From: Hyperoplus lanceolatus
Taxonomy: Eukaryota > Chordata > Actinopteri > Uranoscopiformes > Ammodytidae
DNA: 64,000 nucleotides
Reading direction: 5' to 3'
Assembly (NCBI GenBank): GCA_026929865.2
Contig: CM049409.1
Span: forward strand, 16,133,952 to 16,197,951
Each line of letters opens with the position of its first letter. Position 1 is the stretch's first letter. The position numbers and the translations under genes are program-made. Below are positions 50,894 through 63,074 of this stretch, piece after piece. The notes below the pieces were generated by a model that did no database searches, was not told the origin of the DNA, and worked only from the letters and a program-made list of their open reading frames with translations.

Positions 50894-51960
50894 CAGGGCT
50901 GTACAGTGCGACAGTTTTGATCGCATTTGCTACTGAAATTGATCACGTGCGATTATGAATACAAGTCCAGTCGCACCAGTGCTAATGAGCAGATGCTGTC
51001 TGTTTGAGACACAGAGGAGCTATGCACAATACTGCTTAGAGGGCTCTACATTAACACTCTCCAAATGCGGGTGAATGTAGTCTTAGGCGAGTAAGTTATT
51101 AAGTCTACCCTCCACTTTGGCTGGTGAAAGATGTGTGCTCGGGATCTGTGCTTGAGCGGCGATTATAGCGTCTAACTTCACCAACGGTTAAAACAGGAAG
51201 GAGACAGCTCTCTTTACATTAACGCAGTCAAGTTAGTGCGTGTGCAAACAGAACATTTCCTGTGCGCCTTCACAATAAAAGTCGGTTACTAGCCAAATGC
51301 GAGTTGACTCTTATTTTGAAGCAGGTAAGAACAGGAAGTTAGCGCTTCACAGCCCTTCAGTCAACCATGGACCTATAAAGAAAGCAGTCAACAGCAGTAA
51401 CTATCTATGATTTAAACAAAGATTGACACAACCTATTTAAATTGGCCTAAATTGTATAACTATGTTTACTAATTTATTTAATAGGCTATATATTCAATGT
51501 TTTAAAGTATGGTTTTCATTAAAAGAATGAAATGTTCTAAACATGTTTGTTATTATTAGCCTAATATAATAATGATATGTCCGAAAGAACAATAAATAAA
51601 TAAATAAATAAAAATATATAGGTATAGACATTATTTTTTGTAGTTCTATGGGGGGGAAATAATTCTGAATCAGCAAAAAAATTGCCATTGGCAGGTTAGA
51701 CTCTTTTGTCTAAATTGCAATCAGTGCACCCCTATTAATTTTTCTACAATTATTACTGCACACTAGGATATCATATTAATTGAGAATCTCAAATAAAACC
51801 AAGATGACATGCTCAAAGGTAATTAGAGCTAAATGCAAGGGTTAGGGTCATGCAAGTTTTCGATCATACTTTGTGTGCTACCAAATATATTTTTGTGCTA
51901 ATGAATTTTTTTGCTTGCTAGCACCAGTGCTACCACTTTAAAAAATAAGCGTACAGCCCT
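50894..51960. mobile_element. hAT-like element with 8-bp target duplication
   Basis: The ends CAGGGCTGTAC and GTACAGCCCT are inverted repeats. GATTAAAT flanks both ends (50886-50893, 51961-51968), allowing for a one-base ambiguity in the last terminal base. CAGGG ends with an 8-bp duplication are characteristic of hAT elements. The 1,067-bp interior has no transposase. An (AATA)n run lies at 51592-51612. Confidence 0.82.
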
Positions 51961-51968
51961 GATTAAAT

Positions 51969-52560
51969 GCAGTCGTTTAAACTCGGTGTGATCCTTGACT
52001 CATACAAACACAATAACTTCTACAAGGAGGACATGAGAATGAGTATAGCCATGTCAACGTTGCGCAGATATGCAGTCACTGGGACTGTCCAGGAGAAAAG
52101 CCCAGTCGGACCTCAGCAGCTGATCACGGGCGTAAAGCCGAGAGTCTGTCCCTCAGTATAGGCTACCCGATGCGATCACTGATTAATGAATGAACAGTCA
52201 AAACATATTTAAAATAATTGTATTGATTATGGGGCCCATTGTAGTCCGGAAACCAAGGCAATTGCCCAGGATTGCCTATGGCTAGGTTCACCTCGTCTGC
52301 ACACAAACACACACACACGCGCACACAAACACACAGACACACACTATAAGTTTGGCACGACACCGGAACCGCAACCACTAAATTGCTAAATCAATATTTA
52401 GGACATTATTCTCATAGGCCTACTTATATCCTGGTCATGGATTGTGTGTAAAAATAGAGTAAAGTGTGCTTTTAGGGCAGGAATAAAAGACGATAAGGGC
52501 GGACAGAGTCGTTGCCGTCCTGCAGCCAGCCAACCATCGTTATTGATGAATGAGAGGGGC
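51969..52560. other. No gene seen
   Basis: Short CA-rich stretch at 52302-52342. No exon supported. Confidence 0.45.
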
Positions 52561-52630
52561 GATCCTTATCTCGTAATTACAAGATCCTTATCTCGTAATT
52601 ACGAGATCTTTTCTCGTAATTACGAGAAAA
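52561..52630. repeat. Cluster of TCTCGTAATTACGAGA palindromes
   Basis: Three near-identical palindromes in 70 bp, the same word found in the hairpin MITE at 50632-50735. Probably a truncated related element. Confidence 0.7.
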
Positions 52631-53472
52631 GAAAGAAAAAAAAGTGGTACGAAACTGTTATCCATTGTTGTTATATTCATAGACCTATGCTAGGCTATAT
52701 TGCTATGTATTCTATGATGATTAGCGACGGCGAACCCTTGCTACGTCACGTTCGAAAACTATTTTTGAGATGCGGAAGTAAAATTTGATCACAAAAACGG
52801 CTCAAGAGGCCACTTGTAGTGTAGATTTATTAAAACACAAAAAAAATCGTGAATCAGAATGTTTTTCCAATATGCTTCTTCACTGCAGTATCTAACTTCC
52901 AATACGCACTTTAAACAGACCAAACGATATGCAAATAATTAACTAAAAAAGCGGACCATTTAACGGACATTAGAAACGTTTCCTTAGCAACAACTTTTAA
53001 GTAGACACCTAGCAAAACATTACATACAATTTCGCCAAGATTAAATGACTTAAACATGCCAAGTTAGCGAGAAACGGGAGAGAGCAACAAACACATCTTA
53101 CCCTGACAAAAGTTCGCCCATCTTTTGCCGGGAAAAAGCAATGACGTCACCCATGTGTCTTGCTGTGTGCAACGTTAATTAAGACCTCCCCTTGCTGCAG
53201 AGTAACTCGGAACTATTAACACATTACTCATTATAAAAATAGCGATATTAACAGATATGTAAATGGTTTTATGACAAAAAAATAACACATACAGGTTTTG
53301 AGAATGTTCACAAAAATAAAATAAAATAGGCAACAAATTGACTCAGCTAGCCTACATATAACTTCCTAAACAAAAACTTTTTTCCCCAACTAATTCTAAA
53401 AAAAACTATAAATTGAGGGACAGAGACAGTGTAGGTAGACTAACCTGGCCTGATCTTGTGAGCTTCACATTA
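52631..53472. other. No gene seen
   Basis: AT-rich with several A runs. Nothing supportable. Confidence 0.45.
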
Positions 53473-53473
53473 G

Positions 53474-54349
53474 TTTAAAGTGGCTACGAGTAACTTTGGC
53501 GGTTGGCAGCCCCTTTGGACAAAAGCAGTAGTATTGAATAGTAATGATTAGAACGCAGTAAAGTGCATGTCCGTGTGTTGAAAGTGTGAGGGCACAGACT
53601 CTTTTCGGCTCTGTGAGAGTGATTAGTGACACTGCATCATCTAATGCCAGTCATTGCCACACACACCTGATTGCAATGAGTTGATGCAGTGTCACTAACC
53701 ACTCTCACGGAGCTGAAAGATTACGTGTCCTCACAGAAAGCGAATGAACGAGAGACGGCAGTTAGTATGGATCACGATGAGATAATGTGTTTATGTTGTT
53801 GTAAATAATGACTATTTCAGATGAATAATGGTCATCTGATGATGATGAAGCAAAGTCAACTTTGTTTTAGTACCACTCATTCATTTAGGAGTAAACACTG
53901 CAGGACTAGTTCAAGCCTGTGAAATTGTATTCACGTTGCTTGGCAACGCCCTCCTCCCGCCCGTCCATCACTCTCCCTTTTAGCTTTTCTTCATTGAATT
54001 TTCTTTTTCTCGTTGATGGTTCAGCCCCGTTATCAGTCATTATGACGACAAATAACTGTCTCAAACATGGCTCCCGCTCCCCTTCCTTCACTTGGAGGGA
54101 TAGGCTACTCAAATTGCGTTGCTGCGCTACACTGAAATCTGCGACCAATATGAATATGTGACCATAGAGCCTGCTAAGCCGAAAATCAGACTGGGTGTGC
54201 GACCAGACCAAACGAAGTAATACAAACTATATAAAAACGTCTTTCTTTGCACTGATGGTCTTGTTTGCTGTTAAAGGTAATTTATGATTATCAGAGGAAA
54301 AATTAGGCTGTTTTAAAGATATTTAAAAGTTACTCGTAGCTGCTTTAAA
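53474..54349. mobile_element. MITE-like element with TTTAAAG termini
   Basis: The left end TTTAAAGTGGCTACGAGTAA and the reverse-complemented right end TTTAAAGCAGCTACGAGTAA differ at two positions. The element interrupts a copy of the dispersed GTGGAAGGC family: 53458-53472 matches 41140-41152 and the family resumes at 54374. An internal inverted pair surrounds 53600-53720 (GTGACACTGCATCA and TGATGCAGTGTCAC). Class unassigned. Confidence 0.7.
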
Positions 54350-54373
54350 TGGCTGGGCCAATCCCTTGCTTAG

Positions 54374-54470
54374 CGGAAGGCAACACTGGATTGGTTCAAT
54401 TCGTTATCAATCTAGCCTCCATTTAGTCCACGCCCTCCCCTGATTGGTTCATGTAGTCATCAATACAATT
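54374..54470. repeat. Dispersed foldback family, copy 3
   Basis: TTAGCGGAAGGCAA, GATTGGTTCA, ATCAATCTAGCCTCC and CTGATTGGTTCATGTAGTCA match the copies at 10320-10500 and 41140-41300. Confidence 0.6.
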
Positions 54471-55240
54471 TGAATGTTACTGAAGTTTTGTCTGAAAGAT
54501 AATTGCTTTCATGATCTTCCTTTGTTTGTCAGTATCCAAATTATCATCAACAGTTTGTAGTATTTGGTCAAATCATTATTGAAACGGTTGCCTCTTCATT
54601 GATTGTTCATCGGCAGCGTTATGATGCACATAATTACATGTACAAAGAAATGATTAGAAAACATGTATTTATCCTCTCAAGGGAAACTGTTTGAACTTGA
54701 CTGAACTGGCAGAGAGTGACGTGGAAATAAACAGGGTGGGAGGAGAGGCGTGAAGACACAACTGAGGTGGACATGGGAGATAGCAACAAACAGAGAAAGA
54801 GGTGGAATTTGGGGAATACTGGGGAAAGGAATGTGGTAGAAAAAGACAGGTACAGTAGATGCTCAAAGGCAGTAAGAGAAAGGGAGAGGTGAGGGTGTAA
54901 GAGATGTGGAAAGTAAAGGTATAGTGGAGCCACTGAAGGCACGGCTGCACAGGTCCGCGGTTTGTTAAATAGCTTTTTGATGGAATTGGTAAAGCAGTGA
55001 AGCCTGTGACACCGTTAGCTGGCAAACCACATGGAGAGAGGGAGGGAAAGAAGGAGGGGGGAAATGGAGAGATCAACAGAAAGAAAGAACGATAGATTCA
55101 GTTCGGAGGTAAAGGAGTTAAAAAGAAGAAATCAGAGGGAGTGAATGTGAAGGAGAAAAAGACTGAAATGTTGATTTTTGTCACTTCACTATGGAGTGAT
55201 TCTGCCCTCCAGAGGTGATGTATGTTATAACAGCCCTGCT

Positions 55241-55242
<2 letters not shown>
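54471..55242. other. No gene seen
   Basis: Purine-rich on the + strand between 54760 and 55160. No exon supported. Confidence 0.45.

Positions 55243-55338
<96 letters not shown>
55243..55338. repeat. (GT)n microsatellite
   Basis: 96 bp of GT repeats, uninterrupted. Confidence 0.97.
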
Positions 55339-55339
<1 letters not shown>

Positions 55340-57057
55340 GGTGCTAAATTACAAATGTCTTTCACCCGTTTCATGTCAGCTGCAGGACTCCTATTTAAAA
55401 AAATATAATTCATTGTACTATTAAATATACTTAGGTGAATTTATGTGGGGAGATTGTGCACTTTCAGCTCCATACAAAAAGAAAATGAATAAGCTGAGAA
55501 GCTGTTAATTATACAAAGTACTGAAAGAAGCTTTCTGAACTTTGGAAGGGAATCAGTCTTTTCCATGAAAAAGCAGCATAAACATAAATCGATGTAAATG
55601 CAATAGAAAAGGGGGGATAGTTTTAAATGTCTTCTGAGCCTGTGTTTATTTTCCATAACACATGAGTGAAAACACTATTTGGCAGCTTTAATCTGAATAG
55701 ATTCGGCTTTGTATAAATGACCCTGAATTCAGCACTGCTCTTGTAACTAATAGCTCCCTGCTGCTGCTGCTGCTGCTGCTGCTTCTGACCCACTGCGATA
55801 AACACACACAAACACTTGCAAGCCCGACATGACTCACACAAACACACACACAAACACATTTTAAAATTCATACTTACTTAGACTCTGCTCCTTTTTTTAT
55901 TCCAAAAGGGTAAACTTTGATTTCACCCTAAAATGTTCCGGACAAAATAACACATCACAGCATCAAAGCCCTATAAAGAAAGTCTATTTTCAGCTATGTT
56001 TTTTTCCCATTCCCCCCTACTTCTCTATTCCAGATCGATTTGTTTCTTTGAAGACGGATTGTGAGAAGAAAACAGAACGGCTCAATCCATCATTCTGTCT
56101 GCCTGAGGCCCTGTGCCATAAACAATACATTACTTGTGGTATCTGAAAAGCGCACCGTAGGAGCCTGGCACAGTTCAAAGCTATAACCACAAACAAACAG
56201 AATGGAACCGCCACAACTTATTTTCACATAATTCATGCTGCCATGCCACCTCGGTTGCGCGCTTCACACCACTTAGGCTCACACTGAAGTAGCATTTAGC
56301 GCATGCATTTATCTGACACTCTTTAAACGCGGAACAAGAGAGGAGGACTTAGTCAGCATTCATGATTCACATGAAATGCCTCTGTGCCTCCGCCGCATCA
56401 CAGGAAGAGCGAGGGAAGCCGGCAGAACAAAACGGGAACAGATGAAGGGTGGAGGAATTACAGCTCCACATATTTGAAGGCTCTGATGTTAAAACATGCA
56501 AGCAGGCATCTAAGTATAGTGAGATGATGTTTTTTTTTTAAGACTGACAAATGCTGAGTGAGAATAAGTGTGCTCAGAATGTTATCAGCATCTTTGTGAA
56601 ATTAAGTTGAAGCAGCATTCCCACACAGTCCTCATTTGTCTGGAAGATTAACGATCCTTCTGCATCTAGCTCACTAATCTGTTTTTTTTATTTTTGCTGC
56701 CGTCCCTAATAGCTATACCATGGAATTAATCACCTGATATCGACCTGAATTCCCCTCCTCTGTGTTTTTTAAGGACAAGGCTGGTGGTATTCTACACAGG
56801 AGGAAATATAGTGTATTTGTCGGAGACTACTTTCAGTTAGGGATTCATACACATTTGGTGCTCCAGTGAGTATTTCCAGCAATAGGTTATTTGAGGTTGG
56901 GTCAAAGTCAACTTCATTATAATGTACAATATGTGTTCATACAAAGGAACATGTATGTCTTTGATGTGTTTTCATATTGTTTAAACAACAAAGGACATCC
57001 ATGGAGTAGATGAATAAGATAGAGTATATCATGTTTTGACTACAGATAAAATGTAAG
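55339..57057. other. No gene seen; short (CTG)n
   Basis: Contains an 8-unit (CTG)n trinucleotide run at 55757-55781. The stretch 56040-56480 looks unique and non-repetitive, but no exon is supported. Confidence 0.5.
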
Positions 57058-57059
57058 TA

Positions 57060-58540
57060 CAGTCCCCTCCATAAGTATCGGAACACTGAGGCCAATTCCT
57101 TTATTTCTGCTGTAGACTGGAAACATTTGGGTTTTACACCAAAAGATGAATATGAGACAATAGCTCAACATTTCAGCTTTCATTTCCAGGTATTCACATC
57201 TGGATCTGATACACAACTGAGAAGATATCATTATTTGTAAAGGAACACCACATTTTTAGGCGAGCAGAAGTATTGGAACAGATAGACTTTAAATAAATTA
57301 AAGTGAATAAAACATACTATTTTGTCGCAAATCCTTTGCTTGCAATAACCGCATCAAGCCTGTGACCCATTGACATCACAAAACTTTTGCATTCTTCTTT
57401 TGTGATGCTTTTCCAGGCTTTCAACGCAGCCTCATTCAGTTGTTGTTTGTGTTAGGGGGTTACTCTCTTAAGCCTCCTCTTTAGCAGGTAAAATGCATGC
57501 TCTATAGTGTTTAAGTCTGGAGATTGACTTAGCCAGTCTAAAACCATCCACTTCTTGCCCCTGATTAACTCCTTCATTGTGTTTTGGGTCATTATCTTGC
57601 TGCATGATGGAGGATCTTCCAATCAGTTTGGTTGCATCTGTCCTTAAATTGTCAGACACAATGTTTCTGTAAACTTCTGAGTTCATTTTGCTGTTGCCAT
57701 CATGTGTTACATTATCAATGAAGAATAATGAGCCCGTCCCATGCAAGCCCAAGCCATGACATTGCCTCCACCGTGTTTCACAGATGAGCCTGTATGTTTG
57801 GGATCATGAGTAGATCCTTTCTTTCTCCAAACTTTAGCCTTTCCATCACTTTGGTAAAGGTTCATCTTGACAACAACACAGTAACACATGATGGCAACAG
57901 CAAAATGAACTTAGAAGTCTACAGAAACATTCGGTCTGCCAATTTAAAGAAAGATGCAACCAAACTGATTGGAAGATGCTTCATCATGCAGCAAGATAAT
58001 GATCCAAAAAAACTGCAAAAACAACAAAGGAGTTCCTCAGGGGCAAGAAATGGAAAGTTTAGACAGGCCAAGTCAATCTCCAGACTTAAACCCTATAGAG
58101 CATGCATTTTACCTGCTAAAGAGGAGACCGAAAGGAGTAACCCCCCAAAACAAACAGCAAATGGATGAGGCTGCGGTAAAGGCCTGGAAAAGCATCATTA
58201 AAGAAGAATGCAAACGTTTTGTGATGTCAATGGGTCACAGGCTTGATGCAGTTATTGCAAGCAAAGTATTTGCCACAAACTATTACGGTTTATTCACTTT
58301 AATTTATTTAAAGTCTATCTGTTCCAATACTTCTGCTCGCCTAAAAATGTGGTGTTCCTTTTCAAATAATGATATCTTCTCAGTTGTGTATCAGATCCAG
58401 ATGTGAATACCTAGGAATGAAAGCTGAAATGTTGAGCTGTTGTCTCATATTCATCTTTTGGTGTCAAACCCAAATGTTTCCAGTCTACAGCAAAACTAAA
58501 GGAATTGGCCTCACTGTTCCGATACTTATGGAGGGGACTG
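57060..58540. mobile_element. Palindromic Tc1-like transposon relic
   Basis: CAGTCCCCTCCATAAGTATC and its complement form the outermost ends, with TA on both sides (57058-57059, 58541-58542). The two halves 57060-57713 and 57881-58540 are reverse complements over their whole ~655 bp, around a 167-bp unique spacer. Each half encodes, outward-facing, the C-terminal part of a Tc1 transposase. Both hold the second catalytic aspartate region (QQDNDPK). The right half also shows SPDLNPIEHAF, with the catalytic glutamate, in a different frame. The spacer encodes upstream transposase sequence (KVWRKKGS, KHGGGNVMAWACM) contiguous with the left half only. The N-terminal DNA-binding region is absent, so the element cannot make transposase. 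Confidence 0.92.
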
Positions 58541-58542
58541 TA

Positions 58543-61224
58543 TATGATTATCCCAGTGTTGGTTTTGGTCATTTTCTGGTGATAGCTCCCTGAATGCTGA
58601 TGTATAGGTCATACTGTTGAGTCTTTATTAATTATTAAAGACTATAAGCTAGTGGTGTTGTTCCTGGGCCAAGACCAAGTGTAAACAGAGAAATCAATTC
58701 CAAATGTTTCTCTCCTGCACAACAGAATTCAGAAAAACAATGCATTTGAAAGACATTGCTGCTCTCGGCCTTCAGCGATGCTTCTTCAAAAGCAAAGGCC
58801 ATGTTTCAAAACAGATATTTATCTGACTCGCTGACAGAAAAGAAAAAACAAACAAAACAAAACATATTTTGTCCCAAATGAACAGCTGTCTGCTTCTTAT
58901 TCAGGTGCCAGGTTGATGAAATCATAATGTTTTTTTTCAGATTTTCTTTTGCAGCAGCATTGTTAGAACATCTGCTCATGATGGCAACACCAGGTCCTCT
59001 CAGGTGTACATCTTTTCCCCCTCAAATATCAGCAGATATGGGCTAAACGAGACGTGTTCTCATTTACATTCATGTTGTACTGCTTCCATACAAAATATTA
59101 ACATCCTAAACTAAATTACATCACTTTAAAGAGAGGCACATCACAGAAAGATAAAAATGTTCTACATGCATCAAAAGCACAATTCCCACTCCTTGCCGCT
59201 TATTCAAAGCAGGCGACCTTCTCAGCCTCATACAAGAAAAACTATTCACATTTATTTCTATAACGCTTCACAATAGATGCGACAGTTTACAGTGTCATTG
59301 CCTTTGCACAGCATGTTACCAAACTAATGGTTGGAAGTCCGTGCTAGAAAAGGTGAACCACTGTGTTACTTTCCTCAACAGTTTGCATCGATACAAACAA
59401 AGGGCTCGGGGATCTGCGCCATTCCATGGTCTCATTAACCAGAATCTATTCTGCTCTATTAGCCATGATGGAAAAGGTCCTCAAAGGTGGATCTGTTACA
59501 CTCAAGTCCGTGACAAAAATACAATTTGTGTCACACTCACACACACATTCTAATCCCTGGCCGGGTAAACTGACACAGATGGAGGTCATTAGCTACTGGT
59601 GGTTTTTAATGGAAATAAATATGTGTTAAAGCAGTTGCATCAGAGATAGCCGCTAAGTGTGACAATGCTGATGGTTGCCATTCCCATAGATATACAGGAC
59701 CACAACAAAAAAGGGATCCCTGCTTCTCTGTCAAAAAGACAAAAATTAAACACCCTGACACTTTCAAGGCCCCAAGCAGTGAAATATGTTATTTGTGCCT
59801 GCTGCAAAACACCCACGCTGTGTTTACCTTCAACTAACATAGTTTGCAGTTGGCGTTTGTTTTAAGAAAAGCTTTCATCACCAAAGTGCGGGAGCTGACA
59901 GGTTTTTAGACCATCGTGGAGGAGACAAGAGAGGGGCAACATCCCAACACAAATAAGCACACAGCTCATTCACTCACACCTATAAACACACAAATGGCTC
60001 CACAGAAAGACAAGCACCTCCTCTGTCTCTCTTTCTCACATGCACACCAATCACCAAACGCTACACACAGCTCAGTGCATTTGATAGTCATGCATGCAAG
60101 TGTTAAATCGCTCTTTATTCATACAGTGATCACTTATATAGAGTGTGCGTTTCATAAAGCCGATCTCTCAGTCTATTTCTAGAAAGTGACTGAAAAGATT
60201 ATGTCAAAGGTACAGCAAATTGAAAAACTTTCTTCATTGGTATACTTTGATGTATTTGTGTAGCCATATGACCTGCAGTGCACCTGCTTTAAATTGTTAA
60301 ATGATATTTTTACTGTTTCATGTATCTTGAGTGTTTTTATATTGTGTTTGTAAAAGTGCATTGACTTGGATGTTGTAAGAAATGTGCTGTATAGATATGT
60401 TTGGCTTGATGTAGTGATGGTTTCTGTCATGTATACTCAGGGAGGAGATGTGATTGGATGGTTGATTTGCTTAGCGTTTAGAGGTCTGACTGATTTATAG
60501 CATATTACTAAACTGGTACATTAATCACTCACATTACAGCGTACCATTAATTGGAAAATGTCGTTACCATTTTTGACCGCTGTGTGTGGAAATTTAATTA
60601 AGCCAATTAGGAAGACTGGATTGCGCCTGAGGCTTTTTTTTATGTACACAATTTTTATTTTGTGTCATTTCATTCATGATTACTTTTAGAATTCAAGCAC
60701 TTTGGTCAACAGTGAAGCTGATTTGACGTGTAGTTTAAAGGTTATGCTATTTCCATGTGACTGTTTTTCTACTTTATATTTTCCCTGCTATTGTGAGTGC
60801 AGGTGGCGAAATCAAGATTGATTTATTCAAGACTCAGAAGAAAGTCATTTATTTTTTGGGGTGGAGGAGTGTGGAAAACAACTTCCATGGATTGACATAT
60901 TGCCTGAGCTCAGTAATCCATTGTGCAAAACATGAAGTACTCATTTATTTTTCGTCAAGATTTATGTTTCGTCGATATTTCATTGTGCCCCGCGTTGAGC
61001 TCTTGCATATCGGTGTGTGGTTTAAGTAACCCTCTGCTTAGTGTCAATCACATGACAACCACAGGGTTAAGTGAAAGGAAATAATCCCTGGGAACCGTAT
61101 AAACTTTGTCACATCTCTGCACCTATAATAAGCTAAGTGAGAGAGAGAGAGCATGTGTTTTTTTCCCATCCACACAGCAGTAAATTATTGTAAACCCATT
61201 GCTGGGTGTCCATTTTAGTTTCAC
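58543..61224. other. No gene seen; AT-rich, candidate conserved noncoding DNA
   Basis: Single-copy-looking sequence. Around 60530-60640 are clustered TAATT/ATTA words (TTAATTAAGCCAATTAGG). This is compatible with homeodomain-type enhancers, but that is inference. Confidence 0.4.
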
Positions 61225-61461
61225 TTTAAAGACGCAACGAGGAACTTTTAAAAATGTTTTCCTCTGATGATCATGAATCACATGTAATAGCAAACGTGAC
61301 CATCAGTCCAAAGAAAATAATATTTAAATAGTTTTTCTCAATGCCCTTGTCCGGGTACGCTCAACCAGGACCAACGGCTGGCATAATTAAAACATTATCA
61401 CTTTTGTCCAAAGGGGGTGCTGGAATTAACACAAACTGAAAGTTCCTCGTATCCACTAAAG
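61225..61461. mobile_element. MITE-like element with TTTAAAG termini
   Basis: The left end TTTAAAGACGCAACGAGGAA and the reverse-complemented right end CTTTAGTGGATACGAGGAAC are inverted and share ACGAGGAACTTT. The termini resemble those at 53474-54349, so the two may belong to one superfamily. Confidence 0.55.
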
Positions 61462-61999
61462 GTGCTTTCAGGAAGTTTTCGTCCACAGCCTCCATTGTTT
61501 CCAATGTGGACATGGCCAATTTCAATGACATGTATAGGGCCGCACAATTAAACGATAAAGATTTCTTCTTCAAATTAATTTTCCTCTATAGAAAATGTAA
61601 CTCATTTCAGATAAAAGGTTGATATAAATAAACCAATAATACAGCTGGAAAGGGGCATGACAAGACACACTGTTTTTCAGACAAAGCTTTCAATTAGGGG
61701 TAATTGTTAATGATAGCAAACTCATTAACACGGGGGACAATTAACACGGCTAACATGTTTACAATTCCCTCCAAATCTACACAATGTTATGCTAATTGCA
61801 CATTTCATCCGGGGTCTGCAGTTGTAATTGCGGCCTTGTAAATCGGCACTTGTGAGCTAATTGTTGCCTCCTGGGAAATATAAAAATGTAATTGACTGAG
61901 TTTAGCTGTTGTTACTAATCCATCCTCATCGCTTAAAACTGATGACTAGAAAGAAACTCTTTTGCTAAGTTGACGCTCACTCTCTCAACCTCCCACCAT

Positions 62000-62000
<1 letters not shown>
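61462..62000. other. No gene seen; AT-rich
   Basis: 61700-61910 is dense in TAATTG/CAATTA words (for example GAGCTAATTGTTGCCTCCTG). Possible noncoding regulatory DNA; not shown. Confidence 0.35.

Positions 62001-62001
<1 letters not shown>

Positions 62002-62039
<38 letters not shown>
62002..62039. repeat. (CA)n microsatellite
   Basis: 38 bp of AC repeats followed by a small (ACAACT)n run. Confidence 0.95.
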
Positions 62040-62285
62040 CACTTACAACTACAACTACAACTGTATGCGGTGTATGTTTCATAATAGTCCATTTGTGTGC
62101 ACTAAAAACACAAATTAGTTGAGATGAAGAAACAGACGTACTGGGGTGCAGAGTGAATATGCAGTCGTAAAAAAACAAGCACAGACAAACTCACTCTCAT
62201 ACGGTGTGTCAATAAAGACGTTCAACTGAAATATTACTGAGTCTGCACAGTGGGTTAGAGCATTCAATTTCCTTTCAAGAGGTCT

Positions 62286-62430
<145 letters not shown>

Positions 62431-62474
62431 CACACTCCTGAACATGGAATGAGGCAGTAAGAAAAGGCTGTGCC

Positions 62475-62662
62475 GGGGGCGCCTTTAGCTTAGTTGGTAA
62501 GGCGTCCCCCTCCCAGGCCGGGCCCAGCAGTAGACCCGGGTTCGATTCCCTCGTTCTCTGCATGTCACTCCCCTCTCTGCCCCATTTCACCTCTGTCTCT
62601 CTGCAATATCAATAAAAAGCATTAAAAAAAATGCCCAAAAAATATCTTTCAAAAGAAAAAAA
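62475..62662 (+). mobile_element. tRNA-derived SINE with perfect 16-bp TSD
   Basis: The head has an A box (TTAGCTTAGTTGGTAAGGCG) and a B box (GGGTTCGATTCC), the polymerase III internal promoter of a tRNA. The body (GCATGTCACTCCCCTCTCTG) and tail (CAATATCAATAAAAAG, then A-rich) follow. The direct repeat AAGAAAAGGCTGTGCC lies immediately outside both ends (62459-62474 and 62663-62678) without a mismatch, which fixes the boundaries and shows LINE-type retrotransposition. Confidence 0.92.
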
Positions 62663-62678
62663 AAGAAAAGGCTGTGCC

Positions 62679-63070
62679 TGCCGAGGGCAGCCAATCAAAT
62701 CAGAAGGAGGCAGGTTTTACTAGATAGATAAGTGGAGCCAACTGGGCCATTTTTCTGCATTTTGTTTTGAAGATGTGGGCACTACTGTAGGTTGGACCCT
62801 TGATTCTACCAGTGAGAGTAAGAGTATGCAGTTTGCATTTCTGTCTGTGTAAATGTATGTAACGCAGAGTAATGAAGGTTAAAAGAAAATAACCCTGCGT
62901 TCCGAATCGCATACTCTTTCTTTTTTCTATCCTACATACTACATCCGACGATAAAAATAATCTAGTTAGGATGCAGTAGGCATACTATTGGGACATACTT
63001 TTACTCTTTTATTTCATCATAACACTGCGCCTTGATCTTGCCTCTTGCTTTTATATCTGTCGCATCCCCG
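62679..63070. other. No gene seen; possible end of a DNA-repeat
   Basis: CTGCGTTCCGAATCGCATAC at 62894-62913 is the terminus of a repeat that I recognise as common in fish. No matching inverted end lies in the window. The L1-like LINE begins about 160 bp later. Confidence 0.4.
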
Positions 63071-63074
63071 TTTG

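Noticed and set aside
53906..54211. Possible coding exon with frames on both strands
   Set aside because: Falls inside the MITE-like element 53474-54349 and has no domain that I recognise.
62475..62560. Functional tRNA gene
   Set aside because: A and B boxes are present, but the cloverleaf is not complete and the SINE body, tail and target duplication follow. It is a SINE.
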